Assembly: GCF_963966145.1 (NCBI RefSeq)
Contig: NC_091054.1
Coordinates: 14,694,001-14,758,000 of the forward strand
DNA from: Tenebrio molitor
Taxonomy: Eukaryota; Arthropoda; Insecta; Coleoptera; Tenebrionidae
Length of the DNA: 64,000 bases
Direction of reading: 5' to 3'
Shown here one piece after another: positions 1-10,960 of the stretch; positions within the stretch are counted from its first letter, which is position 1; each line of letters starts with the position of its first letter. The notes under the pieces are model-generated. The model was not told the DNA's origin. It worked only from the letters and a program-made list of their open reading frames with translations, and made no database searches. Both the position numbers and the translations under genes were made by a program.

Positions 1-545
1 CGTCGACCCTCCGTCACAAACATTTGTGTTTTTTGTGCAGTTCTTGCAACACCTAAGCACATCTTCGGCAGAGAGCTGAACCACCTTGTCTCCTCTGCTT
101 GAAATGCATGTCCTGTCACTGATCACCGAAGCCGGCACTATCGCCTAGACCGCACAAGATCTAGTTGCATCTGCAAATCTTTCTACCTTCTTACCCAACT
201 GCTGTCACAACTTCCTTGGTCTTTGATCACACCAATGATGGACTCGCACGTGTGCCATTCATCTCTCGTGTCGAAAAACATTTGAATGTCTTTAACAGTG
301 ACAAACTTGTGGTTCAACACTCCTGTTGTATCCTTAGTCCTCAGCAAGCTATTCTTTCCGACTAGACCTTTCAAAACATCTACTGTCACATTCTTGGGAA
401 AGTTCCAGGAGGAGATCCATCCGTGTTCTTTCAACTTTAACGTCTTTTTTAAGTGGTTTGCAAAGTCTTCGAGAGGTGTGACGCTGGCACCTGAGTGTAT
501 GCTGATCGAGACAAGAAAAAGAAAGATTGCTAATAGTAGTTTCAT
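1..545 (-). CDS. Cathepsin B-like protein, 5' exons, catalytic Cys replaced by Ser (partial)
   Basis: Minus-strand C1A papain-family gene cut by the left window edge. Exon 1 (545-195, 117 codons) starts at an ATG followed by a hydrophobic signal peptide, then a short propeptide, then the mature N-terminus ending in DQGSCDSSW. Cathepsin B normally reads DQGSCGSCW here, so the nucleophile (codon at 198-200) is AGT Ser. A 50-bp GT-AG intron (194-145) follows directly after the Trp codon, the same place as in the other copies of this window. Exon 2 (144-1) carries VISDRTCIS, LSAEDVLRCC and CDGG, matching the conserved SDR, S-x-E-D-LLSCC and C-x-GG blocks. No frameshift is visible. Members with active-site Ser (the TINAG type) are known catalytically dead homologues, so a binding or decoy role is inferred. 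The C-terminal half lies outside the window. Confidence 0.82.
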
Positions 546-732
546 TTATGGCTAAAATGTAATCGTAAGTTAGAGTGAAACCAATGGGAAAACTTTTACC
601 TGTCGGTATAATATGAAAGCTTTTTGTTTGAACAATTGTAGAAGTGTATCCAGGGTGATTTGTAAACTGTTACTGGTTGATCCAATTGGCGGGGATGAGA
701 TTGTACTACGAAATAAAATGCAAAAATTTTGA

Positions 733-1000
733 TTAATACTCTTCTATTAAAATCACGATGACTATAAAACATAGACCAAAACGAGATGCAAACAAGAGGT
801 TGCGATTGACTTGTATTGACACAGACGAATTCACAATATTCTCTTTATTGGACAGTTCAGCATTCTTCCTTCCGGCTCTTACTTGCATTCCAACCCCCGC
901 GTGAAAGTTATATCTCAAAGTATGAAACATTCCTTTCAATTTACCCCACTGGTTCCCCCAAGTGTTGGCGACCAACCAGTATTTGTCTTTTGTCTATCTC
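733..1000 (-). pseudogene. Decayed cathepsin B-like last exon with hydrophobic C-terminus
   Basis: Read on the minus strand, this begins with YWLVANTWGNQWGKLKGMF, which matches the PYWLVANSW block containing the catalytic Asn and shares the WGKLKG signature with the plus-strand copies. The next block is degenerate: the conserved ECGIE is lost. The reading frame ends in LLFASRFGLCFIVIVILI followed by EEY and a stop, so a hydrophobic, possibly membrane-spanning tail is present here too. The upstream side is fused at about 1000 to a piece of P-element transposase. It belongs with the exon at 1607-1780, not with the gene at 1-545, whose first exon lies downstream on this strand. The lost exon and fusion indicate a pseudogene. 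Confidence 0.6.
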
Positions 1001-1185
1001 AAAACCATGAAATTCGGTAATATCGTAACCAACGTGCGGCATTATCGACATTTCATCAAAAATTAAAGTACACAATTTGTCCCAATTCCTTACTTTTGAA
1101 ACAGAATTTTTTAAATTTTGAAAATTTTGCATACCATGAGGAATTTTTAAACTGGGTGTGGCTTCCTTCGTAAACTTATTATTTG
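1000..1185 (-). mobile_element. P-element (THAP-type) transposase fragment
   Basis: The minus-strand reading frame contains VSKVRNW, then LIFDEMSIMPHVGYD, the motif around the first catalytic Asp of P-element and THAP9 transposases. The full element at 24.7-28.4 kb has YDEMSIRKYVEW at the same point. Only about 60 residues are present and no terminal repeats are visible, so this is a relic. It sits between cathepsin exon remnants and probably disrupted that copy. It is diverged from the intact element, so it is a different, older family member. Confidence 0.6.
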
Positions 1186-1406
1186 CTGAAATCTTCTTAT
1201 GTACTTTTAAAATACAAACAACAAACCGTGCGAGGGTCCAACATGAACATTGCCCGTCTGCTTCAACATCTCATTGAAATGTTGAGCGTACTCGTACTTA
1301 CAAGGATTTGGAAATTTATGCCGCGTTGGACTCGCATCTTTATTTGTGAATTCAAAACTTTTTAACATAAAATGTCAAAAGTGACACAATTGAAAACATT
1401 TGTTTT

Positions 1407-1499
1407 ATTTAAATCATGGCCAGCTCCATTAAACCTATATATCATAAGTTTAATTAAACCTATATATCATAGGTTTAATGGAGCTGGCCATGTTTAAAT
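1407..1499. repeat. Near-perfect palindrome / hairpin MITE
   Basis: Arms starting ATGGCCAGCTCCATTAAACC (1416) and ending in the exact complement at 1491 form a 21-bp perfect stem. The match continues outward with one mismatch. The loop itself contains a direct repeat of AAACCTATATATCATA. It lies between exon remnants of the decayed cathepsin copy. Confidence 0.7.
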
Positions 1500-1606
1500 T
1501 CCGACTATATGCCCTCTGGTGGCTTGTGGTAGGTGCGCAAAAGCATTTCCACAAAATTTGTAATGTGCTTTGCATTCTATAGTATTTTTATTTTATCTAT
1601 GCTCCA

Positions 1607-1780
1607 GATACAATTCCGTAGTCACGCCAGTACTCCCATACTTTGTGATGCATGCCTCCGTCGCAAGTATTCTCAAAGTCACTGCTGGACTTGCAACACG
1701 TGATTAAATCTTCGTCCGAAATGTGGATCAGTTTTTTTTTTCTTTGCTTTCTATGCACAATCTGTCACTCATCACAGCCG
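1607..1780 (-). pseudogene. Cathepsin B-like exon 2 remnant
   Basis: On the minus strand, after a CTTCCAG acceptor-like site, the frame reads AAVMSDRLCIES, then LIHISDEDLITCC, TCDGG and VWEYWRDYGIVSGA before a stop. These match exon 2 blocks of cathepsin B (SDR-x-CI, SxEDLLSCC, C-x-GG, GIVSGG). The exon stops just short of the DYDSYQ end seen in the intact copy at 33.6 kb, and no exon 3 equivalent could be found between here and 1000. It forms the upstream half of the decayed gene ending at 733. Confidence 0.65.
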
Positions 1781-1799
1781 CTGGAAGTAGACTGTCTTT

Positions 1800-2396
1800 T
1801 CAAGCTGCAGTACCCCCAGTACCGTAACCTCCGAGATAGATAGAGGCCGCGACCAAGAAATAATGACCTCACGAAATCCGGCTGACTACTGTGTAACTTA
1901 TAATACCCAATATAAAGAAAATGATATATTTCAATGAGTAAAACTGAATGTTGTTTGAAGAATAGTTATTTGTATATCAAGGATGCGAAATCGTACTTTG
2001 ACGAACCGAGAGAAAAATTGTCGCCAAGGCCAAGATAGCCAAGATGTACACAACATTTTGTGTGCAACCCGAAAATTTGTAATTATAAAATGAACAAGTA
2101 AAATTTCCTTCATTATCAATAAAAATAAAGTCGGCCTACATGTCGCCATGTCGCTATGGAAACGACATAAATAAAACAATTCACTTTGAGAAAAATTGCA
2201 AAAATATCCGAAGAAAATTACGATGTTTCAGTTCCGTGTACTCATCCAGAGTTAAAAAAATATTATAAATTGTGCAGTGTCGCATTTGAAATTTGAAAAA
2301 TCGAAATGGTAATATGAAAAATGTTACAGTGACTTTGAGACTGATGTAACAAGAAGAATGTGAAAACCGTGTCGGATAATGTTGTACTGGCTTACC
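1800..2396. other. AT-rich spacer without recognisable genes
   Basis: No supported exon, RNA or clear repeat was seen. Short open frames are not matched by any recognised motif. Confidence 0.5.
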
Positions 2397-2398
2397 TA

Positions 2399-3897
2399 CA
2401 CTGCCGCTCAAAAAATTCCGGACACCTATAAAACTGTACTGTTATTGTAGTAGATGAAAAATCATGAAATCTCTTAAATTGTGTTTAAATAAGGAACACC
2501 ATCTTTACCATGAAAAAACGAAATGAAGAAAAGTTAAATTAACAAAAATAATGGAATATTTAATCAATTAACATGCAATTAAGACCTACAATAACACTAC
2601 TAATTCAACATTAATAAAGGGTGTTACCACCACGAGCTCTTATAACGTCTCTTAAACGATTCGGCATGCTTTGAATGTAATCTTGAGGTATTTGAGCCCA
2701 TTCTTCCTGCAGAGCCACTCTTAAGCCATTCAACGTCTCCGGTCGGAGTTGGCGACGTCTCACTCTTTTGCCAAGAAAATCCCAGACGTGCTCTATTGGA
2801 TTCAAGTCGGGACTATTGACTGGCCACGGAAGAAGTCGTATACCAACTTGTTCCAAATTTCGAATGACAATTCTCGCTATGTACGGGCGAGCATTGTCAT
2901 CCATAAAAAGAAAATTCGCGCCAATAAATGGCGCATAGGGAACCACATGAGATTCTACACATTCCGGGATGTACCTATGTGCCGTCATTGCGCCGTTTTC
3001 AACAAACACCAAATCGGTTGGGCCTCTAAAGATATACCAGCCCAGATCGTAATACTGCCTCCATTATATCCAGTTCTGAGAGATATGCAGCATTGACTGT
3101 ATCGCTCCCCTGGTCTTCGCCACACGTTCTCACAACCGTCTGGTGATCTAGGATTAAATCTGGATTCATCTGTGAAGAGCACGTTCTTCCATTCGTTGTC
3201 GCCCCAATTTACATACTGGTGTGCAAACTCAAGCCGAGCTCTTCAATGTCCTACCGTTAATCTAGGGCCTGTAGCTGGTGTTTTCGCAGACAAACCTCTT
3301 TCCTTCAGTCTCTTTCGGACTGTTGGGGCTGAAATCATAACTCCACGAACATTAGCTAATCGTCCAGCAAGGATAGTTGATGGCAATCCCCTAACTCACA
3401 ATACAGAAAGACACAGAAAACGGTCATCTCGATCAGTTGTTGACCTGCTATGATCAGATCCGGCCTTCTCGTGAATCCATGTGTTTCACGGAACCGCGAG
3501 AGTGCGTCTTGCAGAGTACTTCGCGGTATATTAAGGTGTTGTGAAATATACCGCACACTTCGGCCATCGTTGTTTAAAACTACAATTTAGGCAGCAATTT
3601 CAGGTAGCATGATACACAAATGAGCCAAATCTGTCATCTGAAATGTAGCTTTGAAAAGAAAACACAATCTAAACATAAAGTAACTTTGTAAATGAATAGT
3701 TTTAGATACGCATAAAGCGCGAAAATCACTTAATGCAGGTGTTGCCCTAAAGAGTACAATATAATAATTAGCATTTTCTTTTAAAACCCTGCTAAGGCAT
3801 TAATTAATTGATTACTTGACTTAAATTTTCACAAAAAATAAATTAAATATTTTAAATTTAAAAAAATGAAGTGTCCGGAATTTTTTGAGCGGCAGTG
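2399..3897 (-). mobile_element. Tc1-like transposon with perfect 27-bp TIRs
   Basis: Both ends are CACTGCCGCTCAAAAAATTC in inverted orientation. The match is perfect over 27 bp and TA dinucleotides flank both sides (2397-2398 and 3898-3899), the TA target duplication typical of Tc1/mariner elements. Length is 1,499 bp. The only coding content is a broken transposase on the minus strand. Confidence 0.92.
2611..3580 (-). pseudogene. Tc1-like DD34E transposase, frameshifted
   Basis: Three minus-strand segments give successive parts of one Tc1 transposase. The first has a helix-turn-helix piece (YISQHLNIPRSTLQDALSRF, 3540-3480). The second has MLFTDESRFNPRSPDG with the first Asp (3182-3130). The third has MDDNARPYIA followed by SPDLNPIEHVWD (about 2900-2770). 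Spacing from the second Asp to the Glu is 34 residues, the Tc1 signature. The segments lie in different frames, so at least two frameshifts inactivate it. The final residues end just inside the left TIR. It would have cut and pasted the surrounding element. Confidence 0.88.
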
Positions 3898-3899
3898 TA

Positions 3900-4435
3900 T
3901 TTATTGGAATTTATTTATTGTGGAAGGTAAATGTTAGTTCTGTTATGCTAGGTTGTATCATCTGCTCCTTTTTAGGTTATTTTAATAGTGGAAATATCAG
4001 GAGCCGTGCAAAGACACAAATAAAACCAAAATGTCTGTCAATAACATTTAGGAAATGTTACGAGATATTTCTTTTTTTGAGCGGTAAAAAATTAACCAAA
4101 ATGAACCTAATTCACATGTGTATGTTTTATATAGATGATAGATCGATAATGGGGATTAGTGTTGGGCGATTATGAATGATATAATCGAAATATATCGATT
4201 ATAGCCGAATAATCAATCATTCGATTATGCTCTTCGATTACACAGGTCTACAGTGGATTTGGTGCCGGAAAGATTAAAATTGTTTTTGATTATGCCTACT
4301 ATGCTGATTCGAATGGTATAGATTTTTTTTTAAATCTACGTGTAGTTTCCGACATATGACACGTGTCCAAAAACTGCTGCTTGTACATATTTTTCACCTT
4401 TTATGACATTACTGAACATAAAGAAAGCGTCTTTT
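3900..4435. other. Spacer with a possible hAT-like end
   Basis: Mostly AT-rich with no gene. Around 4159-4230 the GTGTTGGGCGATTATGAATG stretch and nearby ATCGATTAT repeats resemble ends of some hAT elements, but no partner end was found. Confidence 0.3.
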
Positions 4436-4438
4436 TCG

Positions 4439-5227
4439 TTATTTCTTTGAATGAATTTCTTCAGGACATTCACGCATGATACCCCAGCAGTAGTCAGCCA
4501 TCATATGTGTAGCCCATCTTATCCAAATGATTATGTACTCGTAGATAATGGACTTTGTTGCATGGTACTTCAATTTTTCCAAAACCAGAAATTTGTTTTG
4601 ATACTCCTCCTTTAATTTAGTGGAATGAGCAATAGGGACTGCACCATGTTTATTACCATTATGTAGCGGCTTGAGTAAAAGGTAGGGGTTTTGATGATGT
4701 TGCCTCAACAACAAGCACAGGTCTCTTAGCGGATTCCAGATCGGGATAGGTCTTTTTTTTCGGTTAGCGCCATGTAAATTGCAAAAATAACAGTCATCGT
4801 AGTTATTTTTTGGTTCCCTCCAAACCATAGGCACACTAAACTTCAAATGACGTCTTTTTCCATTCATCCACTGTCTTTAAATGTTCCCTACACGTTTTGC
4901 AAACATTGTTTGGAATCCAAGGTTTGTCAACGTCTTCGATTTTCATGTTGAAATAAGCGAAATAGGTATCCAGGTGATAGAAGGTTTGAGCAACCTGGGC
5001 TACGATGTCAGTACCATCAATGTGTAAAACCCCTGGCAGATACCATGGTATATTCCTGAGCACCGAACCAGGTTCAGTTGGGACACCTTTGGTTCATAAC
5101 ACGGCTGGGCCGTTGATCGGGCGCATCTTGCAGGGATGGCCGGTGGTGGCAACCAAATGCACAAATCATACTTTTGCTTGATAAAAGGTTGTGAGGTAAT
5201 CCCGGTTCTCAGGTACTGAGGAAACAT
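4439..5227 (-). pseudogene. Uncharacterised Cys-rich protein family (MVWREP...CYFC type), frameshifted
   Basis: Two overlapping minus-strand frames form one protein. The upstream frame (5063-4836) has NMKIEDVDKPWIPNNVCKTC followed by REHLKTVDEWKK. The downstream frame (4867-4439) has KFSVPMVWREPKNNYDDCYF plus C. The paired C-x2-C and C-x2-C motifs with an intervening P-M-x-WREP block recur in many predicted proteins of insects and cnidarians. I recognise the family but know no established function. The frame switch near 4840-4865 and the lack of a start make a decayed copy likely. Its repeat-like occurrence in genomes suggests a mobile or multicopy origin (inference). Confidence 0.5.
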
Positions 5228-5812
5228 TAGTAACGTATGGACGGGAGCTATCGCGTTCTCACTCTGGCATTGGCAGTCTCGAGTCTCCTGTGCTTTGCAT
5301 GTGAATGACTGAATGAGATGGAGGTGAGTCCGATTGTAGATTATTACGGTAGATAGATAGAATGTGATGATTAGATTAATTTTTTTTTTGTTTAAATATA
5401 CAGATGAATAAAAATGTAAACAAATACTTAATCAAGCTTGTACGTCTTATATATTTTTTTATCCGTTTTAGTTATAAATTAGGTAACAAGTGTTCAATTG
5501 AAATGTTCATCAAGTTGGATTTGACTTTATTTTTTAAAAGACAACAAGATAGCAACAAAGATCAAAGCCAATTTGATGAACTTTTCAATTGAACACGCGT
5601 TATCAATAAATAATAAATATATTTATATTTGTTATCCTTACGATAAATAAATTGTTATATAATTTTTTAATGTTTTCTTTCATTTGGGGGAGAAAAGTGA
5701 AAGAGGGAGAGAGTGATTCTCCCATTATAATTTTATATGAAAAAGAAAAAAGGGTAAGAAGCTTCGCTTCTGTCGTGCATCCAGTCACCGACACACCCAT
5801 TTTTTTTAAATA
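5228..5812. repeat. Spacer with a small inverted repeat at about 5488-5597
   Basis: GTGTTCAATTGAAATGTTCA near 5488 is mirrored by TGAACTTTTCAATTGAACAC ending near 5596, giving a roughly 24-bp imperfect stem around a short core, like a small MITE. The rest has no gene. Confidence 0.5.
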
Positions 5813-7570
5813 CAGGGTGTCCCAGAACTGGCTCCCCAGAGAAAAAAGGGAGCCTTAGGGCGAATATATTAACGTGTATTTTGAAGAAAAAAAGTCCTAT
5901 CTCAAATGATAACCGAGAAAAGACATTCTGAAGTTGACCAATTAGAGTTGAGCATCATTAAGGTGGAATAATCGCAATTTTGCGTTGCCTAGGTTTCCTT
6001 TTTATCCGTAAACCTCTATAATTCTGTCGATTAGATTTGGTCCACTACATTTATTAGAATGATTGTTTACGTCAGTTTGACATTTGTTACACAATTTCGC
6101 TGCGATATTTAATTCAAGTGTATCATTTAACATGTATTCTTCCTCTGAGTACGTAGATATGATTCTTACTTTTGCGCGATGTGGGAACAATGCACGTGAA
6201 GCAGTAAGGTTGTACCGTGAACAATTTCCACAAAGACAAAGTCATCCGGATCATAAAACAATCCTGAAATTAATCGCTCGGGGTCGAGAAACGGGTCAGA
6301 TGCAGCCAGTTCGAAGAAGAAGTTGGGGGTACTCCAAGAAATGTAAGGACTGTCGAACACGAGGAAGCCGTATTGAATGTCTTTGAGGAAGACGGCACCC
6401 GGAGTATTCGAACAGTTTCTCGTGAAATGGGTTTATCCAAGAGTTCGGTGCAGAGAGTTCCAGCTGATAATAGGAGGCACCCGTACCACTATACAGGAGT
6501 ACAACATCTTCTGTCAGAGGATTATCCAATTAGGCGAGAGTTTTATCTGTGGTTAATAAACCAAAACGATGCTCCACACTTCTTGTCACGGATACTGTTT
6601 TCTGATGAGTCGCTATTTTGCCGGTAAGGTTGTTCCAATTATCACAACCTTCATATCTGGGCAGAGGAAAATCCAAGAGAATTATCTCCCAGAGGTTTTC
6701 AACATAGGTTTTCTGTGGACTGGGCTATTGGGTGATCGTTTGGCAAGTACAAGCGTGGTGGATCCTTCCATTTGTTAAAATTCCGAATCCCCGGCTCTAG
6801 ATTGGACCGTTTCAAATCTCCGCAAGATTAACGGGGGCAAGATATGCTCAGTTCATTAGCACGGAGCTACCTGATTTACTTGAAATTGTACCTCTTGCTT
6901 ATCGCATAAATGACTGGTTCCAACATTTTAGTAGAAACGTTCGGGAAATTTTGGATAACCAATATCCACAGCGCTGGATCGGTCGAGGAGGACCGCATCA
7001 TTGGCCTGTCAGGTCTCCAGATCTGAATCATTTATCGGCGGCCCATAAATTCAGAGGCTGATCTGAGAGTTCGAATTCAGGAGGCTTTGTTTCAGTTACT
7101 GAAGAAATGATAACTAACGCTACTACAAGAAGTTTGTTACGTAGAGCACAATTGTGCATACAAATGAATGGTGGTCATTTCGAACATTTGCTTTAACATT
7201 GTTACCTATTTAAATAAATGGTTCTTTTTAGAATCGCCATTTTTATTGTTTTATTTCAAATTGTGCAATTGTCAAGTCTTGATGTTGATGACAGATAAAC
7301 GTCAACGAATTTTTATATCGGAAAACGTCAAAATTCCAGTTGCCCAAACATTTTATTGATTTGTGCGATATCAGAGATTTTTTGTTGTTGTTTATCAACC
7401 GATCGGATTTTTTAGTAACACCTGAGGACGAGCTTCCGGGATTGGTGAAATTAAAAACTTTATAACTCGGTAATTTGAGCTAGCAGAAAATTTATTTTAG
7501 TCAATTTGGAGTCTCTTTTGTTGTCGGCACATGCCTGTTTTCTCTGGGGAGCCAGTTCTGGGACGCCCTG
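5813..7570 (+). mobile_element. Mariner-like transposon (DUF4817-type) with 33-bp TIRs
   Basis: The ends read CAGGGTGTCCCAGAACTGGC and, inverted, CAGGGCGTCCCAGAACTGGC. They match over 33 bp with one difference and are flanked by TA on both sides. Length is 1,758 bp, about right for a full mariner with a transposase of roughly 350 codons. Confidence 0.9.
6132..7196 (+). pseudogene. Mariner-like transposase with DUF4817-like head, multiple frameshifts
   Basis: The frame starts MYSSSEYVDMILTFARCGNN and continues through AVRLYREQFPQR, the helix-turn-helix head common to a large insect mariner family. It then shifts frame to VFEEDGTRSIRTVSREMGLS and FLSRILFSDESLF, where FSDES carries the first catalytic Asp. 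It ends with a GGHFEHL-like C-terminus at 7196. The span from the ATG equals about 355 codons, the usual mariner size, but at least three frame changes and stops interrupt it. The second Asp region around RWIGRGGPHHWPVRSPDL remains readable, and the following catalytic segment is degraded. Confidence 0.82.
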
Positions 7571-8064
7571 TATAATTTTTAATGAAAAATTAAATCACCT
7601 CTTAATAACAAACAAACCCATTCATTTGTGGCGCCACTGGTTTTGCCACGCCACTGGAATATTTTGTCCGCGCAGATTTCCCCCACCAAGTAACATTTCT
7701 CAGACCGGCTCAACTCTACGACTGTAGCTGAGATTGTCTAATTTAACGTATGCTGACGAGACGGATCTATTAATTGTCAAACATTTGGAGGATAAGGTCG
7801 TTGGTTGGGCAAAAACCAAGTCTTACAAGATTGATTTATAGATTTAACTTCACATTTTTTAATTTTTCTTCTTGTTAAAAACAGAATAGTACACGGCTTG
7901 TCACAAAAGTGCTTACAATTGTTTTTTTTCATTTGTTGCTATTTTGTTGTTGTTTGTTGCTTTTCATTTTTGTACTTCAATTGAAATTGCTTAACCTCAA
8001 GATAGCTCAAGCTAGACTTTGCCTCAGTTATTAATTATTATCTAAGTAATTTTTATTAGGTATA
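7571..8064. other. Spacer, nothing recognised
   Basis: AT-rich sequence with poly-T runs. No exon, RNA gene or paired repeat was identified. Confidence 0.5.
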
Positions 8065-8507
8065 CCGGGTGATCAAGAAGGACTGTTTAAGTTGGCAATA
8101 CAATTAAGACATATTTTTTATTCGGCTATTTACAATATTGCAACCGGATATGTTTTGTGGGGGGTTTATTTGACAGATATCTGATGTAGCATTAATAATG
8201 ACAAAATGGTAGGTTATGAGAGTAAAAATTAACGGCAAAAAGAAATCAAAGTTAGAATCCAGAATAATATTCTAAAAATTAAATAAAGGAAATTCTCGAA
8301 GTGCTCTCCATTTTGCTATAAACATAAATTAACTCTTCTTTTGAACGATTCACCAGCATGTTTAATTTAATTTGAAATGTCAAATTTGACTTGTCACTGA
8401 TGCGGCTGTCAGTGTGAAGCCGTAAACAACCGGAAGTTACTCCAGTTGTACCATTTAAAAATAAAATTCAGCATTACCAACTTAAACAGTCCTTCTTGAT
8501 CACCCCG
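8065..8507. mobile_element. 443-bp TA-flanked MITE
   Basis: The left end CCGGGTGATCAAGAAGGACT and right end (inverted) CGGGGTGATCAAGAAGGACT extend into a roughly 35-bp TIR bounded by TA on both sides. The right 300 bp is repeated at 36523-36826, and a lone left end recurs at 58466. No coding capacity. Confidence 0.85.
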
Positions 8508-9570
8508 TATTATAACAAGATATTTTTTTCTTTCTTTCTCTAATACAGGGTCTATCAGAACTGGCGGACCAAAATAATACGGTGAAATCATCATCTTCTG
8601 GGAATAATAGGAAAAATATTTTAAAAAATCCATCCTCATTGGATTTTAAAATAAGAACGTTGTTAATTGACCAATCGCGTGTAGATATAAAATTACCTTA
8701 AAAAATTATATTAGTAACTATCGAAACAAATTTGATTGTTGCAAAGACATACATAATAACTGAATATTATGTTATAATAAATTATTTCTGGCAACTACAA
8801 AAGTTATTAATAGTTATTTAATAAACTAGTTTGTTAATAAAGGCGATTAATAATCGAAACTGTTTAAAGCACGAACAAGTGTAACGAGTGAGTGCCTTTA
8901 ATAGTTGAGATTATTAATCGCCAATTAACAAACGAGTTGATTACAAAAATTTTTCATTGGCCGCAAACTTTTTTTTGTGACAAAATTTCAAATTAAAGCC
9001 AAATCAAAACCAATTTAATCTTTTTCGATAAAGATGAGACCTTATAAAATACCTTCATCCTTTTTTTTGTCCTCAGGGTAGGCCATTTTAAAATTTTTCA
9101 ACACTTTCTCTTCACTTTTCCACAAAGAGTGTCAGAAGACGTCAACTCCATTCACATTCGATTTCACGTAAAAATCACGTTTGCTAAGAAAACCTAGTTA
9201 CCTTTGAAAAATATGACATGCGAATTATAACCAAAAAGGTCGGCTTTTGAAAAAGTGAATTCGTAATTGTGCAGTTATGGAGCTATAAAATATAGAAAAC
9301 CCTGCTGCACTACCTGCTGCGGTGTTGGTAAGTGCAAACAATGCATGTTCGAGGTTGTTTATACCTACATCAAAATTTCATCAAAACGTCAAAATCGCAA
9401 AAATCGTTGATTAATGAAAAATAGTGTATTAATGAGATCCATTAATACACTATATTTTAGACAAAATAATTCATTAATATTGAAATTAACAAGTCAACGG
9501 AAAATTTATTTTCAAGAATTTCTAGTTTTGTTTTTTAATGTAGAACTCCATTTATGAGGTATGACATGTA

Positions 9571-10061
9571 CAATCGCGGCCATCCAAAAGTGAACGTAGC
9601 TTGCCAAAATTTTCGTATTTTTCGTTAGATTAAATCAGGCTGTATTCATTGGCGTTCGTGCAGCAGTCGTTACTATTTTAATAATAAAAAGTTGTAATAA
9701 ATATTTTTTTTTAAATGAGGCTCATACATTATTAAAGTGAAAGTAAACTTTAGTAAAGAAACCAACACGTATTCGTATTGGCGTCTCAAGCCTGTTTTCT
9801 TGCCAAAGCCTCTTTATATTGAAGATGCGAGTCTTACTGCAATCTATCTAATTCTCTCGCCACAGCAGCCAACGACCAATTTTCTTCTAGCTTTGCACTA
9901 GCCCTAGCTGTCTGAATCAGAGTGAGATGTGGCATTTAAGAAAATAGTTTCAATAATTTTTTAACGCTAGTGTCAAACTTTGACATTTTAGGACGCCTAT
10001 GATTTAAAGTAAGAATCAAACTATTAAAAAAAAAACGTTCACTTTTGGATGGCCGCGATAG
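9571..10061 (-). mobile_element. 491-bp Tc1-derived MITE nested in the mariner element
   Basis: TIRs containing TCGCGGCCATCCAAAAGTGA in inverted orientation are flanked by TA. On the minus strand a short frame starting MPHLTLIQTARASAKLEENW resembles the helix-turn-helix start of Tc1-like transposases, so this is an internal-deletion derivative. The insertion is absent from the second mariner copy at 39.2 kb. Confidence 0.78.
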
Positions 10062-10286
10062 TACCTTACCTTACGAAAATTGAAGCTTAAAGAACTACAA
10101 AAAGTTGCGCTTGCTTTTGTGACACAACTTCTCCCTTTCCCCAGGCATCCTGGTGGTCCTGAATTATAACCGAATCAGAGCCATCGAGTCTGATCCTCTT
10201 CTTTTTACTCTACGTATACTCTGTATTTACTGTTTTGTAAATAAACGCTGTGAAAATCTCCTACAATATAAAATACGTATACATAC

Positions 10287-10446
10287 TTCGTCCTGCGAGA
10301 GATTGGGAGATTTTAAATTGTATTAAATGAACCCAACATTACAAAACGCACTAGAATACATTAATTAGATTTCAGGGCAAATTTTACGTGCGCTAGGTAT
10401 GTAGTATTTAGTGATTTTTATGACAACCAATCTCTCGTTGGACGAA
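10287..10446. mobile_element. Short MITE with 20-bp imperfect TIRs
   Basis: TTCGTCCTGCGAGAGATTGG near 10287 is mirrored by a copy with two changes ending near 10446. No coding content. Confidence 0.6.
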
Positions 10447-10599
10447 CTTTAGTAGTTTATTTAACGAGTTTCACTCGCGTTTTAAACCTTGCCCTTGCCT
10501 CATTACAAAAAAGCCCAATTTACACACGAACGAGTTGAATACAACGTTTTTTTGTTCGACGAGCCCCTTAAAGGTTCCAAATCGTTTAAAATCTTTCAA

Positions 10600-10746
10600 A
10601 TGTTTACTTCTTCAGAATATTTTGATATGCTTGTCTTATATGGACAGTGTGATGAGAGTGCCACAGTTACTGCTCAGGAGTACGCAGTTCGTTTTCCCAA
10701 TAGGGAACATCCTAGCAGAAATACTATAACCCGAAAAATACTATAA
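10600..10746 (+). pseudogene. Mariner transposase N-terminal fragment
   Basis: The frame reads MFTSSEYFDMLVLYGQCDES and continues to RFPNREHPSRNTITRKIL, the helix-turn-helix head of the DUF4817-like mariners. It stops there, so no catalytic domain exists. The same fragment recurs at 39235-39380. Confidence 0.8.
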
Positions 10747-10960
10747 CCTAAAAACGTCCGTCATCGCACAAACAATAGTTACAAATAAACCAGGAACACT
10801 AATTTATAGGTAACTTAACATCAACAGGATTGGTCAATTTAAATTGCTTCTTTCCTAATCACTATTTAAGATAAATTGTTTTGAACACATTTTTTCTATT
10901 ATTCCCAGAAGATAATGAATTCACCGTATTAATTTGGTCTGCCAGTTCTGAGAGACCCTG

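Larger units (their letters stand above)
8546..10960 (+). mobile_element. Non-autonomous DUF4817-family mariner, block A copy
   Basis: The ends CAGGGTCTATCAGAACTGGC and, inverted, CAGGGTCTCTCAGAACTGGC extend into a roughly 75-bp TIR with TA on both sides. A second copy of the same element lies at 36864-39976. Relative to that copy, this one carries about 1.1 kb of extra sequence between 9.5 and 10.6 kb that includes two MITEs. Only the N-terminal fragment of a transposase remains. Confidence 0.85.
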
